The translations under genes and the position numbers were made by a program. DNA of 64,000 nucleotides from Rhizophagus irregularis (Eukaryota; Glomeromycota; Glomeromycetes; Glomerales; Glomeraceae). Of the stretch, positions 9,376-21,900 are shown piece after piece; positions within the stretch are counted from its first letter, which is position 1, and every line of letters begins with the position of its first letter. The stretch covers positions 2,418,001-2,482,000 of the forward strand of contig NC_089435.1 in the NCBI RefSeq assembly GCF_026210795.1. The letters are read 5' to 3'. The notes under the pieces are model-generated. The model searched no databases. It worked only from the letters and a program-made list of their open reading frames with translations, and was not told the DNA's origin.

Positions 9376-10307
9376 AATAACTATTTAATATTTAATTGCC
9401 GATCCGCATGTGATCGATAGAATTTACAAAATGCGGCGTTATATTAATTAATAAAAAAAATGCTGTTTGAAATCTCTGTTTCCCCAAGAAACAACAACGT
9501 CAAATACATACATAACACCAAAAAAACTTGTTGTGACTAGTCAGAACTTCATTATTATGGTCATATTTATATGACTTGTTTATTATTTTTTAAGGAAAAA
9601 ATTCAAGATAACTATCGAAAAAAATTTGTACAAAAAATTACATATATAATATTGTTAACTATATTACATAAATTTTGAGAAATTTAAGTATTTGTGCAAT
9701 ATTGAATACCCTGATATTTATCTATCACATGCTTGATGTTTTATCTGTCCGTAGCAATGGAAGGACCTCTTTTTGGATATATACAAATTGGGCTGACTAA
9801 TATAGGCTTTTATCTGTTACTGGCCTCCTTTTATATTATTTTCTTATCACGTGATATAAGTATATAATGTTGTCTAAAAATATGTACCTAATATCTGTCA
9901 TAAGTCATAACCTTTATTAGTTATTATATAAGAAATAGATGCACTAATAAATTGAATATTTCAAATAATGGATAATAATAAATTTAAATCTTGTAATGTT
10001 CATTAAAGACTGTATAATTTGGATATCAAAAAAATGTAATGTTTTTTTGAATAAAAATATCAGCTAGTTTTCTAATAATTCAGGTCAATGTAGCAGCTTA
10101 TGATGATTATAATTACAACTAAAAAAGAATACTATGGCTTTATAATCACTTTGAAAATTACATCTATTTATATAGATTTATGAATTTCTTATAATAATTA
10201 ATAAATAACAATTTATTTTCTAAAATCTCATATATAGGTAAATAACTATTTATATATACAAAAACTCAATAAATTAATTTTTGCAAATTCATTTGTTAAA
10301 ACTATTT
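9376..10307. other. AT-rich spacer downstream of the left Sel1 copy
   Basis: No gene is recognised. A kinase exon would be expected near here by analogy with the paralogues, but no trace of kinase motifs was found. Confidence 0.5.
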
Positions 10308-13300
10308 AGTATTACATTGTTGGCATTTACAGGTAATCATTACAATTATTATATAAATGCTTGCATCCACTATATAATTCAACTCCATTTTTAAAACCAC
10401 TTTGTAAATTTATGCTGCTTATTGAAGCAAACAAAAGGGTTTAACTGAATTCTTATCTATTTCTTTCTTATCTATATATATATTAGCCAAAATATCCATT
10501 GCACGCTCATCACCATTTTCTGCTGCTTCTTGATACCAATAAAAGGCTACTTCAAAATCCCTTCTTGTTCCTTTTCCATCATAATAACAATTGGCTAAAT
10601 TAAACATTGCATCTTTAAACCCATTTTCCGCTGCTTTTTGATACCAATAAAAGGCCTTTTCTAAATTTTTTTCTACTTCTTTTCCAATCCTATATTTATT
10701 AGCTAAATTAAACATTGTTTCTTTAACACCATTTTTTACTTCTATTTTATACAAAATGAAGGCATTTCTTAAATTCTTTTCTGTATCTTCTCTACTATAA
10801 TACCAATTGGCTAAATTATTCATTGCTTCTTTAATACCATTTTCTGCTGCTTTTTTGTACAAATGAAAGACTTCTTCTAAATTCTTTTCTGTCTTTTCTT
10901 CATTTTCATAACATATGGTTTGTTGCATTTTGATACAAACAAAAGGTTTTTTCTAAATTTTTTTCTGTTCCTTCTTCATTATAAAACATACTCATTGCTT
11001 TAATATGATCTTTTTCTGCTGCTTTTTGATACCAATAGAAGGCTTTTTCTAAATTCTTTTCTATTCCTTTTCCATTTTTATAAAATATGGCTAAATTATT
11101 CATTGCTATAATATGATCTTTTTCTGCTGCTTTTTGATACCAAAAAAAGGCTTTTTTTAAATTCATTTCTGTTCCTTTTCCATTTTCATAACTATTGGCT
11201 AATTCATTCATTGCATATTCAAACCCATTTTCCGCTGCTTTTTGATACCAATAAAAGGCTTTTTCTAAATTCTTTTTTGTTCCTTCTCCAATTTCATAAA
11301 ATATGGCTAATTTGTATATTGCAACTTCATGACCATTTTCCGCTGCTTTTTGATACCAATAAAAGGCTTTTTCTAAATTCTCTTTTGTTCCATGTCCAAT
11401 TTCATAAAATATTGCTAAATTAAACATTGCATCAGTAAACCCATTTTCTGCTGCTTTTTGATACCAATAAAAGGCTTTTTCTAAATTCTCTTTTGTTCCA
11501 TGTCCAATTTCATAAAATATTGCTAAATTAAACATTGCATCAGTAAACCCATTTTCTGCTGCTTTTTGATACCAATAAAAGGCTTTTTCTAAATTCTTTT
11601 CTATTCCTTTTCCATTTTTATAAAATATGGCTAAATTGTTCATTGCTTTAATATGATCTTTTTTTGCTGCTTTTTGATACCAAAAAAAGGCCTTTTCTAA
11701 ATTCTTTTCTGTTTTTTCTCCATTTTCATAACATATGGCTAAATTATTCATTGCATCGGTGAAATCATTTTCTGCTGCTTTTTGATACCAATAAAAGGCT
11801 TTATCTAAATTTTTTTCTGTTCCTTCTCCATTATAATACATACTGGCTAGATTAAACATTGCTTTAATATGATCTTTTTCTGCCGCATTTTGATACCAAT
11901 AAAAGGCTTTTTCTGAATTCTTTTCTGTTACTTTTCCATTTTCATAACTATTAGCTAAATTATACATTGCTTCTTTAACACCATTTTCTGCTGCTTTTTG
12001 ATACCAATAAAGGGCTTTTTCTAAATTATTTTCTGTTCCTTCTCCATTATAATACATACTGGCTAGATTAAACATTGCTTTAATATAATCTTTTTCCGCT
12101 GTTTTTTGATGCCAATAAAAGGCTTTTTCTAAATTCTTTTCCATTTCTCCTCCATTTTCATAGCATATTGCTAAATTAAACATCGCTTTAATATGATCTT
12201 CTTCTGCTGCTTTTTGAAACCAGTAAAAGGCTTTTTCTAAATTCTTTTCTGTTTCTTTTCCATTTTTATAACTATTGGCTAAATTAAACATTGCTTTGAT
12301 ATGATCATTTTCTGCTGCTTTTTGATACCAATAAAAGGCTTTTTCTAAATTCTTTTCTGTTCCTTTTCCATTTTCATAACATATAGCTAAATTAAACATT
12401 GCATATTTATCACTGTTTTCTGCTGCTTTTTGATACCAATAAAAGCTTTTTCTAAATTATTTTCTGTTCCTTTTCCTTTTTCATAACAAATGGCTAAACT
12501 ATTCATTGCCTCTTTGACACCATTTTCTGTTGCTTTTTGATACAATTGAAAGGCTTTTTTTGAATTCTTTTCTGTTTCTTTCAGATTTCTATAGCATATG
12601 GTTAAATTAAGCATTGCATCTTTATTGCCATTTTCTACTGCTTTTTGAAACCAATAGAGGGCTTTTTCTAAATTCTTTTCTGTTCCTTCTCCATTTATAT
12701 AACATATGGCTAAACTATTCATTGACTCTTTATCACCACTTTCTGCTGCTTTTTGATACCAATAAAAGGCTTTTTCTAAATTAATTTCTGTTCCTTTTCC
12801 ATTCCTATATTTATTGGCCAAATTAAACATTGCTTCTTTAACACCATTTTCTACTGCTTTTTGATACAAAATAAAGGCTTTTTTTAAATTCTTTTCTGTT
12901 CCTTCTCCATTATAATATCTATTGGCTAAATTATTCATTGCTTCTTTAATACCATTTTCTGCTGCTTTTTGATACAAATGAAAGGCTTTTTTTAAATTCT
13001 TTTCTGTTCCTTTTCCATTATAATACCAACTAGCTAAGTTGAACATTGCTTCTTTAACACCATTTTCTGCTGCTTTTTGATAACAATAAAAGGCTTGTTC
13101 TAAATCTTTTTTTGTTCCTTCTTCATTTTCATAACATATGGCTAAATTAAACATTGCTTCTTTAACACCATTTTCTGCTGCTTTTTGATACAAATGAAAG
13201 GCTTTTTCTAAATTAATTTCTGTTCCTTTTCCATTTTTATAACATATGGCTAAATTAAATATAGCTTCTTTAATACCATTTTCCGCTGCTTTTTGATACA

Positions 13301-14179
13301 AATGAAAGGCTTTTTCTAAATTCTTTTCTATTCCCTCTCCATTATAATACCTATTGGCTAAATTAAACATTGCTTCTTTAACACAATTTTCTGCTGCTTT
13401 TTGATACCAATAAAAGGCTTTCCTAAATCCTTTTCCATCCCTTTTCCATTTTCATAACATATAGCTAAATTAAACATTGCTTCCTTAACACCATTTTCTG
13501 CTTCTTTTTGATACCAATAAAAGGCTTTTTTCAAATTTTTTATTGTTCCTTCTCCATTTCTATAACATATGGCTAAATTAAACATTGCATCTTCATTACC
13601 GTTTTCTGCTGCTTTTTGATACCAATGAAAAACTTTTTCTAAATTCCTTTTTGTACCTTTTCCATTTTCATAACATATGGCTAAATTAAACATTGCTTTA
13701 ATATGATTTTTTTCTGCTGCTTTTTGAAACCAATGAAAGGCTTTTTCTAAATTCTTTTCTGTTCCTTCTCCATTATAATAGCATATGGCCAATTTATTCA
13801 TTGCTTTTTCATAACCATTTTCTGCTGCTTTTTGATACCAGTGAAAAGCTTTTTCTAAATTCTTTTCTGTTCCTTCTCCATTGTAATACCTTTTGGCTAG
13901 ATTAAACATTGCTTCAATATGATTTTTTTCTGCTGCATTTTGATATAAATAAAATGCTTTTTCTAAATTCTTTTTTGCTCCTTCCTCATCTCTATATTTA
14001 TTGGCTAAATTAAACATTGCTACTTTATCACCATTTTCGGTTAATTTTTCCAAAGAACTAATACATTCTTTACACCATAATTCTTCAATAAAAGGTTTAT
14101 TACAATATAAACAATTTTCGTTGTTTATTGTATCAGTATCTTTGTTTGAGATATTTAAATTACTCAAATTAGTTTCCAT
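10308..14179 (-). pseudogene. Large Sel1-repeat gene (about 34 repeats), frameshifted, kinase lost
   Basis: The start at 14179 gives an N-terminus matching the paralogues at 18911 and 27825, with a CLYC...CKEC zinc ribbon, followed by roughly 34 Sel1 repeats of 36 residues. The frame breaks near 13420 and 12447 (each consistent with one lost base in an AAAGCC-like run) and near 10930, where part of a repeat is missing as well. After the stop at 10419 the homology continues, decayed, into the linker: GCCAACAATGTAATACTAAA at about 10308-10327 on the minus strand matches the second zinc ribbon of the intact copy. No kinase follows. Sel1 repeats normally scaffold protein complexes. The reading is a dead or dying paralogue, unless the breaks are assembly errors. 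Confidence 0.85.
11371..11590 (-). repeat. Two identical 108-bp Sel1 units in tandem
   Basis: Consecutive repeats here, with the core AENGFTDAMFNLAIFYEIGH, look identical at the DNA level as well, including the GTTCCATGTCCAATTTCAT word at about 11387 and 11495. This points to a recent one-unit expansion. Confidence 0.75.
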
Positions 14180-14263
14180 TTAGTTATTTTAGAAATTTAT
14201 TTTACCTAAAAAAATTTATTATTTTTTTTTTTGGATAAGTTTTTTTTTTATTCGGTACTGTCA

Positions 14264-14303
14264 TTGAATGGGTTACTAAAAAGGAATATTTTAACCAAAA
14301 GTC
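14264..14303 (-). promoter_or_regulatory. Sel1-family upstream box, copy 1
   Basis: On the minus strand the box reads CTTTTGGTTAAAATATTCC then TTTTTAGTAACCCATTCA, about 85 nt before the ATG at 14179. Similar boxes precede the other two family members (18819-18862 and 27671-27720). It may be a shared promoter element or simply conserved flank from the duplication. Confidence 0.55.
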
Positions 14304-15080
14304 GATGTTAGGATTTTTTTTTCGGGCCATATTTTTTCCGGTGCACTGATCTGCGTTGAGTTATGTACTAAAAAAAATTTAGTTTAATTTTTTTAAAAGT
14401 TTAAGATTATAAGTAACAATTTTATTAGCATTTTCTCAAATAAAATTTGGATAAATGAGTATTAATTTAATATTTTCACAAATAAAACTTTTAAAATATT
14501 TATAAGTGTACAGAAATCATTATTTTTAAATTAATTATTTCGCTTTGATTTCTGGTTATTATGTGATGATTCAATAGTAATTTTCTTCATTCTTGGAAAT
14601 TTGACGTTACATAAAATAATAAATGATTATTATAAATTAAAATCATGTTATACACATATAGCATTAAAAAAAAAAAAATTTAAGGACATCATATACTTAA
14701 AATTTAATAATGGCTAAATATATAAAAACTTTTTAAAAATAAAGGTGTTGAAAATATATAAAAACTAATTAAAAATAAATGTAAAATATATAATAACTTT
14801 TTAAAAATAAAATGTTAAAAAATCAATAGGAAATTATTATAAACTTCAAGTTCAGAACAAACAAATTCTAATTTCTCATACCGGTCCATGCGCCATCACT
14901 GTAATTCTAATTTTGTATTATATATTATTTGATTTTCATTTATAAGTATGTTTCATTATTTCTTGTCTAACATTAATAAAGAAATGCGTTGCAATTTAAA
15001 AAAAGAAGAGTCGATTATTATTTTCGGGATATATTTTTTCCGATGCATTGATCTGCACTATTGATTAATCGATGAGATTT
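14304..15080. other. AT-rich spacer with two copies of a transposon-end motif
   Basis: At about 14305-14355 and 15008-15058 a motif of roughly 45 bp recurs: GTCGAT, then TTTCGGG, then ATATTTTTTCCGATGCA and TGATCTGC. The element at 3126-3356 ends in the same motif. No gene was seen. Confidence 0.45.
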
Positions 15081-15118
15081 CTAATTTTAGTTAAAACATA
15101 CTTTTCAGTAACTCATTA
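15081..15118 (+). promoter_or_regulatory. Orphan copy of the Sel1-family upstream box
   Basis: CTAATTTTAGTTAAAACATA followed by CTTTTCAGTAACTCATTATA matches the box upstream of the three Sel1 genes, but no Sel1 gene follows. It may mark a lost family member. Confidence 0.35.
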
Positions 15119-16929
15119 TAGATTTGTTCCGGACATCACAATTCATGTTTGTTGATTTGAAGGGTGCAGATCTTACTAAAAAATTTTTATTTTTTTATCG
15201 GTAATAATTTTTATTTTATTTTAATGGTTTAGAAGCTTCTGACTTAAAAAAAAATTTTAAGATTGATCAAAAAAAAAAATCGATCACATGATTTTAAATC
15301 AAGTCAATAAAATACATAAAATATTTGCAATCGATGAATGGGGACTCAAAATTTTGGAACAATATATCAGACAATAGTTACGCTTTTTCTACTTAGTAAG
15401 AAACAAATATACTTTCACGTTGGAAAGAATAAAACATGAGCCAATTAATTTAAATATCAGCTTCGAATTAGCCTGTTTCGATAACGTAAAAATAAAGATC
15501 ATTTAATAATAGTTAGTCACAATTCACAAATCACAATACAATACTTTCAATCATTATTGACTGAATTAAAATACACTGGTCATATGTAGAGTTAAATTAA
15601 ATAATGATTTGACATCATCCTGATTTTCGTAATTATGATGCCTAAAACATAAGTTATTTACACTTCGATTTTATGGAAACTACTTAGACTAGTTATTTTA
15701 ACTGAAAAGGCACAAAATATAATATTTAGTATAGTACTTTCGCATTTTCTAAAGAATCTAGAGATATTTTGATAAACAAGAGATCAATCTTTTTGCTGAA
15801 ATTTATCAGACGCTTTCATTTAATTATAGAGACATTTAGATCTACAACTTTTAGACGAAATTCATATCTATGATGATTGATGAAAAATGAATTATTAAGA
15901 TTATTTATTAATAATAATGCAGATTTTATTTCACTTTTTATTCTATTTGATTATAAATATCAAATAAACTTTATTTCATGAAATAATCAATGCTTTTAAA
16001 TCTTAAATTCTTTTCTTGTCGTAATGATAATTGAGCAAATTGATTAAATTATTCAACTGGGTTATCGGAATAATTAGATTAATTGAAATTAAATAGTATC
16101 CGTATTGGTGAATATCATAAATATGGTATTAGTTAAAAAAAACTGCTACTATCCAAAACCTATATTTATTATCTTTTAATTGGACATTTTGTTTTACATT
16201 TTGTAAATACATGAACCTTTACAATAATTCGTCATTTCGTTAAAAATGTTTTATAATGATATTTTTAAAATTACTTATTTTCTTTATTTATTCGAATAAA
16301 AATTTTGTAATTTAATTATCATGTACCTTATCTTCCTTTTTATTGTTTATTAAAATTCATTCGCAAAGACAAAGATGATGTGAAAAATTTTTACATTCGA
16401 TTGAAATTTGATAATTTTGGAAAAAACTAAACAAGTTTATTATGGTAATGATGAATTTGATAAGTTTTAGATTCGAGAGTTGAGTGAACTTTAAATAAGA
16501 AACACTTTGAAATTCTTTAAAATGATAATTTTAAAATTTTTGATTATAATATCATTATTATTGTAGAATTACACATTTATCAACTGTTCACTCTATTATC
16601 CGCACTTAACATATATGGTGCGGAAGAAAATAATCAAATTCATATCCCGCCCATGCATCATTATTGTGAAGCATGAACTATAATTGTTAATACGTTACAT
16701 AAAATAGGCTGGTGGTCACGTTTGCGATAAATAAATAAGGGCGTCAGTTTTATCTTTTTTTTAAAAAAAAAAATGGAGTGGTTCATCAAAAATCCCTCTA
16801 TCATCTCTTTTTGTCTTGGTGTGAAACGGGAGGTGGCGGACGGAGAAAAAAAGGAAATAAAATTTTTTTTGAAGAACCAATTATTTTGGAGAGCGGTTGC
16901 AACATCAGTTGATCAGCGGACAGTGGGCG
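15119..16929. other. AT-rich spacer
   Basis: I see no supported gene, RNA or repeat unit. A 61-codon ORF near 16773 starts inside an A-run and matches nothing I recognise. Confidence 0.5.
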
Positions 16930-17290
16930 TAACAATCAACAAACGGAATTTTATTTAGCCATCACGAAACGTCGAAACGTCAAGACGTGTGAAACGAGGG
17001 TTGCTCTCGTCGAATGAGCGTATCACCCACCTGCGGATGCTCTAGTCCATGGAGCCTGGATTTAGTCTTTGGGGAGGATTCCGTCCTTGGGTATAAATTA
17101 GTATAGATAATTAAATAATTGATGGCGTAGTCTGGTGCATAGAGTAAATTAGAGCGTGTTTATTTATAGTGGTTTAGATTAGGTTAGTTATAGAGTTATC
17201 GTTAATATAGTTAACCAATATCTCTATGTATATTAAAAAATTATGTACCTGTTCGTGTTTCATAATTAATAAAATGTGTTGCTAATTATA
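16930..17290 (+). other. GC-richer non-coding block, possible retroelement 3' end
   Basis: The first 170 bp (to about 17100) is much more GC-rich than its surroundings, with tandem ACGTCGAAACGTCAAGACGT words and a hairpin-like GGGGAGGATTCCGTCC. It then grades into AT-rich DNA with AATAAAATGTG near 17270, resembling a transcript end. No termini or target duplication were found. This could be a 3' UTR remnant of a retroelement; the evidence is compositional only. Confidence 0.3.
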
Positions 17291-17312
17291 AAAAAAAAAT
17301 GTTGGTATATTT

Positions 17313-17627
17313 GTGATGGATATTTTCATTAAAAGAACATGGTCGCCACTAATTAACTATTTCTTCAAGAATTTAAAAGATTATTTAATTTGTACAGATT
17401 TAATGGCTAAATCACCCGAAAATATATTTAAATCATTTGATTTTACTTCACTTCCTGAAAAATCTTTGGTTTCACTTATTAAAAGATATGATTTACAAAT
17501 GAAAGAAATTAAAATTTGGGAACACGTATTAAAAATGGGGAATTATAAAAATCCTATACTTCTTCTGGATCCTACAACTTGGTCAGATGATGATTTTAAA
17601 ATAATAGAATGCAACATTGTATTCTAA
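17313..17627 (+). pseudogene. BTB-BACK gene fragment
   Basis: About 104 codons match the BACK region of the family: DLMAKSPENIFKSFDFTSL, then SLVSLIKRYDLQMKEIKIWE, then LLDPTTWSDDDFKIIE. The usual WGxAQNP segment is altered to MGNYKNP and the frame ends just after IECNIVF. There is no BTB domain before it and no TLDc after it. The gene at 7228-8731 shares this region but on the opposite strand. An isolated relic. Confidence 0.8.
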
Positions 17628-17639
17628 TATTGAACCAAG

Positions 17640-18818
17640 TAATTATATTTTTCTTCCTAGATATAGAAATATGATGGAATAATTGATTCAAAATTGTTAA
17701 TTTAAATATTGTTTCTCTAATTTCAAGAAATTAATGAATTATGATAAAAAAAAAAATCAAAACATATACTTTTAAATATCGTATCTCATTTATTAGGGAT
17801 TCAATAGGATTCTGAGAGTTTTGTAAACATTTTAAAGTAAAAATTTTTACTTGGATATCTTACAAAGTTTCCAGAATTATAAATCATTCTTTTCCTAAAT
17901 CGCCTTCCTATCCTTACCCAAAATGTTTTCCTAACTATACCTTAAGCTGGTACTGCAAGAAAATTTCATGCTTAATATAGATCACGTTCTGGACGGATGA
18001 ACGCATGGTTGAAGTCTACGTAATAGTTAATAGTCGTAATACAGTATATATGCAGATCATTGATCACGTGCCCGGCCGGCCATTGAATGCCGCTTTTGGT
18101 AATAAAAAAAATTCATGATGTCAATTTTTTTTTTATTAAAACTAACCATAGAAAAATAATTGCTTTGTAAAAAATTATCCCAACTTAAGAAATAATTTTT
18201 TCACTACAATAAATAAAACTAAATAATGAAAAAATCATCTTTTTTCAAAAATAAATTTTGATTTAAACAGAGTATGTAAACTAAAAATCAGCTACAATCA
18301 AACCAAATAACCAAATGCAATGTATTGCATTCTCAAAAAGGAAAATTGTGTTCATATGATCATATTTCGGACATTTATTCTTATTAGACAAATAATGAAC
18401 CTGTGAGACATAATTTCACTACTATCATATGATCATGCGTATATGATTGTCTCACGATTGTCTCATGATTTAGTCTCATGACATTGTCTCATGATTGTCT
18501 CATGATTGTCTCATAACGAATGGATGAACGATTCCTGATCTTCCCGATAAACATCCGTGAATATTAAATTCACTCACATCTCCTTCCCTTTTTACTTTTA
18601 AATTTTTTTTTCTTAAAAAAAAAAATTTTTCTTTAAACTTAATATTTCTCATCCATTACCCTTTTTTAAAAAATATATTATTTTGTTTTTTTTTAACTAC
18701 CCGCTATCTCCTTTTTTTTTAAAAAAAAAAACGTATTTGATTTTTTCTCGAAGCTTTTTCTTTTAAAAAACTTCTTTATATTCACCATTTTATTTTATTT
18801 TTTATTTTGTAGACCCAC
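17640..18818. other. Spacer with a short-period repeat
   Basis: Non-coding. It contains the ATTGTCTCATG repeat (18421-18521) and long A/T homopolymers before the Sel1 gene. A GC-rich palindromic GCCCGGCCGGCC lies at about 18069. Confidence 0.5.
18421..18521. repeat. Microsatellite-like ATTGTCTCATG repeat
   Basis: About six imperfect copies of an 11-12-bp unit with core TTGTCTCATGA. A related GTCTCATGA word recurs near 61082. Confidence 0.6.
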
Positions 18819-18862
18819 GTCTACTTTTGGTTAAATTATTCTCTTTTAATAACTTTATTCAT
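18819..18862 (+). promoter_or_regulatory. Sel1-family upstream box, copy 2
   Basis: CTACTTTTGGTTAAATTATT followed by CTCTTTTAATAACTTTATTC lies about 50 nt before the ATG at 18911 and matches the boxes of the two paralogues. Confidence 0.55.
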
Positions 18863-18910
18863 TAAATATTAAAAAAAATTTGTTTTTTTTCAAGTAAAAT
18901 AAATAACCAA

Positions 18911-21900
18911 ATGGAAGCCAAAATTAGTGAATTAAATATTTCAGATAAAGATACTGATACAGTAAACATCATAAATTGTTCGTATTGCAATAAAACTTTT
19001 ACTGAAGAATTATATTGCAAAGAATGTATTAATTCTTTTGAAAAATTAGCAAAAAATGGTGATATTAAAGCAATGCTTAATTTAGCCATATGTTATAGAA
19101 ATGGAGATAAAACAGAAAATAATTTAGAAAAAGCCTTTTATTGGTATCAAAAAGCAGCAGAAAATGATGATAAAGAAGCAATGTTTTATTTAGCCAATAC
19201 ATATAGAAATGGAGAAGGGACAGAAAGGAATTTAGAAAAAGCCTTTTATTGGTATCAAAAAGCAGCAGAAAATGGTGTAAAAGCAGCAATGTTTTATTTA
19301 GCCAGGTGCTACAATTATGGAGTTGGAACAGATAGGAATTTAGTAAAATCCTTTAATTGGTATCAAAAAGCAGAAGAAAATGGTGTTAAAGAGGCAATGT
19401 ATTATTTAGCCTTATGTTATGGAAATGGAGAAGGGACACAAAAACATTTAATAAAAGCCTTTAATGGGTATCAAAAAGCAGCAGAAGATGGTGTTAAAGA
19501 AGCAATGTATTATTTAGCCACATGTTATAGAAAAGGAGAAGGGACACAAAAGAATTTAGAAAAAGCCTTTTATTGGTATCAAAAAGCAGCAGAAAATGGT
19601 GTTAAAGTGGCAATGTGTAGTTTAGCCATATGCTATGAAAATGGAGAAGGAACAGAAAAGAATTTAAAAAAGGCCTTTTATTGGTATCAAATAGCGGCAG
19701 AAAATGGATATGCAAATGCAATGTTTAATTTAGCCAATTCATATAGAAATGGAGATGGAACAGTAAAGAATTTAGAAAAAGCCTTATATTGGTATCAAAA
19801 ATCAGCTGAAAATGGTAATGAATTAGCAATGCTTAATTTACTTACTTATTATCATGAATATGGAGTAAAAACAGAAGGGGATTTAGAAAAATCTTTTAAT
19901 TTGATTCAAAATGCAGCAGAAAATGGTAATGAAGAAGCAATGTTTGATTTAGCCATATGTTATGAAAATGGAAAAGGAATAGACAAGAATTTAGTAAAAG
20001 CCTTTCATTGGTATCAAAAATTAGCAGAAAAAGGTAATAATGCGAATGCAATGTTTAATTTAGCCATATGTTATGAAAATGGAAAAGGAATAGAAAAGAA
20101 TTTAAAAGAAGCCTTTCATTGGTATCAAAAATCAGCAGAAAAAGAAGATGGTAATGTGGATGCAATGTTTAATTTAGCCAACTATTATCATGAAAATGGA
20201 TTAGGAATAGATAGGGATTTAGAAAAAGCCTTTGATTGGTGTCAAAAAGCAGCAAAAAGAGGTCATAAACAAGCAATGTTTAATTTAGCCACATGTTATG
20301 AAAATGGAGAAGGAACAAAAAAGGATTTAAAAGAAGCCTTTGATTGGTACCAAAAAGCAGTAAAAGATGATGATAAACAAGCAATGTTTAAATTAGCCGC
20401 ATGTTATGAAAATGGAGAAGGAACAGAAAAGGATTTAGAAAAAGCCTTTTATTGGTGTCATAAAGTAATAGAAACTATTAATGAAGAAGCAATGTTTTAT
20501 TTAGCCAATGAAAATGGAGAAGGAACAGAAAAGGATTTAAAAAAAGCCTTTTATTGGTGTCATAAAGCAACAGAAACTGTTAATGAAGAAGCAATGCATT
20601 ATTTAGCCAATAAATATAGAAATGGTGAAGGAACAGAAAAGAATTTAGAAAAAGCCTTTTATTGGTATCAAAAAGCAGCAGAAAATGGTAATACAAAAGC
20701 AATGAATGATTTAGCCATATGTTATAGAAATGGAATAGGGATAGAAAAGGATTTAGAAAAAGGCTTTTATTGGTATCAAAAAGCAGCAGAAAATGGTAAT
20801 ACAAAAGCAATGAATGATTTAGCCATATGTTATAGAAATGGAGTAGGAATAGAAAAGGATTTAGAAAAAGGCTTTTATTGGTATCAAAAAGCAGCAGAAA
20901 ATGGTTTAACTGATTCAATGCATAATTTAGCCATGTGTTATGAAGATGGAGAAGGAACAGAAAAGGATTCGGAAAATGCCTTTCATTGGTATCAAAAAGC
21001 AGCAGAAAATGATAATGAATTAGCAATGTATAATTTAGCCATACATTATGAATATGGAGTAGGAACAGAAATGAATCCAGAAAAAGCCTTTCAATGGTAT
21101 CAAAAAGCAGCAGAAAATGGTCATGAAGTTGCAATGTTCAAATTAGCTATATATTATGAAAATGGAATAGCAATAGAAAAAAAATTAGAAAAAGCCTTTT
21201 ATTGGCATCAAAAAGCAACTGAAAGTAACAAAGTAAATTTTAAAAATGAAGTTGAATTATGCAATGAATGTGAACAACATATTGATTACCAGTGGTGCCA
21301 ACAATGTAATGCTAAACGATTTCAACAAGGTTTTTCAAAGTGGACTAGTAATAATAAATTTATTGATAAATTTATTCAAGAAGCACAACTTAATGCCAAA
21401 AGCAGTTATGAATTTTTGGAGTGGATACCTTATAATAAATTGTTAAGCATTAATTATTATGATAAAGGAGGATTTAGTGAAATTCATAAAGCTATCTGGT
21501 CAGATGGGCCTGTCTTTAGTTGGAATTTTGATAAACAGCAGTGGAATAGACAAACAAATCATGAGGTTATTCTTAAAATGCTTAATAATTCATCAGATGA
21601 ATTAGATGAATTTCTGAATGAGGTATAGTATTTATATTTAATGGTAAATTTTATTTTCCTTTGCAATAATTTAATAATTTTTTTTATAATATTGATTATA
21701 TAGTGGAAGTATCATTATAATTGTCAGAAAAAATCATTTTCAAAATTTGTTCAATTCTTTGGAATTACCCAAGATCCAAATACTTCAAAATATATGATAG
21801 TAATGAGTTATGCAAAAAAAGGAAGTTTTAGAAAATGTTTATATGATATAATTAAATTTAAGTGGCAAGACAAGTTACAATTATTGAAAAAAATTATATT

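Noticed and set aside
10906-14179. The regular 108-bp periodicity looks at first like a CRISPR or DNA satellite array
   Set aside because: Units are translatable Sel1 repeats with codon-level variation and no unique spacers; it is a coding repeat.
16773-16958. 61-codon ORF beginning MEWFIKNPS
   Set aside because: Starts in an A-run, has no recognisable motif and no splice partner; the region is better seen as non-coding.
20580-21134. 184-codon leucine/phenylalanine-rich ORF on the minus strand, and similar ones at 11211-11423 (+), 19077-19289 (-) and 22413-22598 (-)
   Set aside because: These are antisense shadows of the Sel1 and LTQEAN coding repeats.
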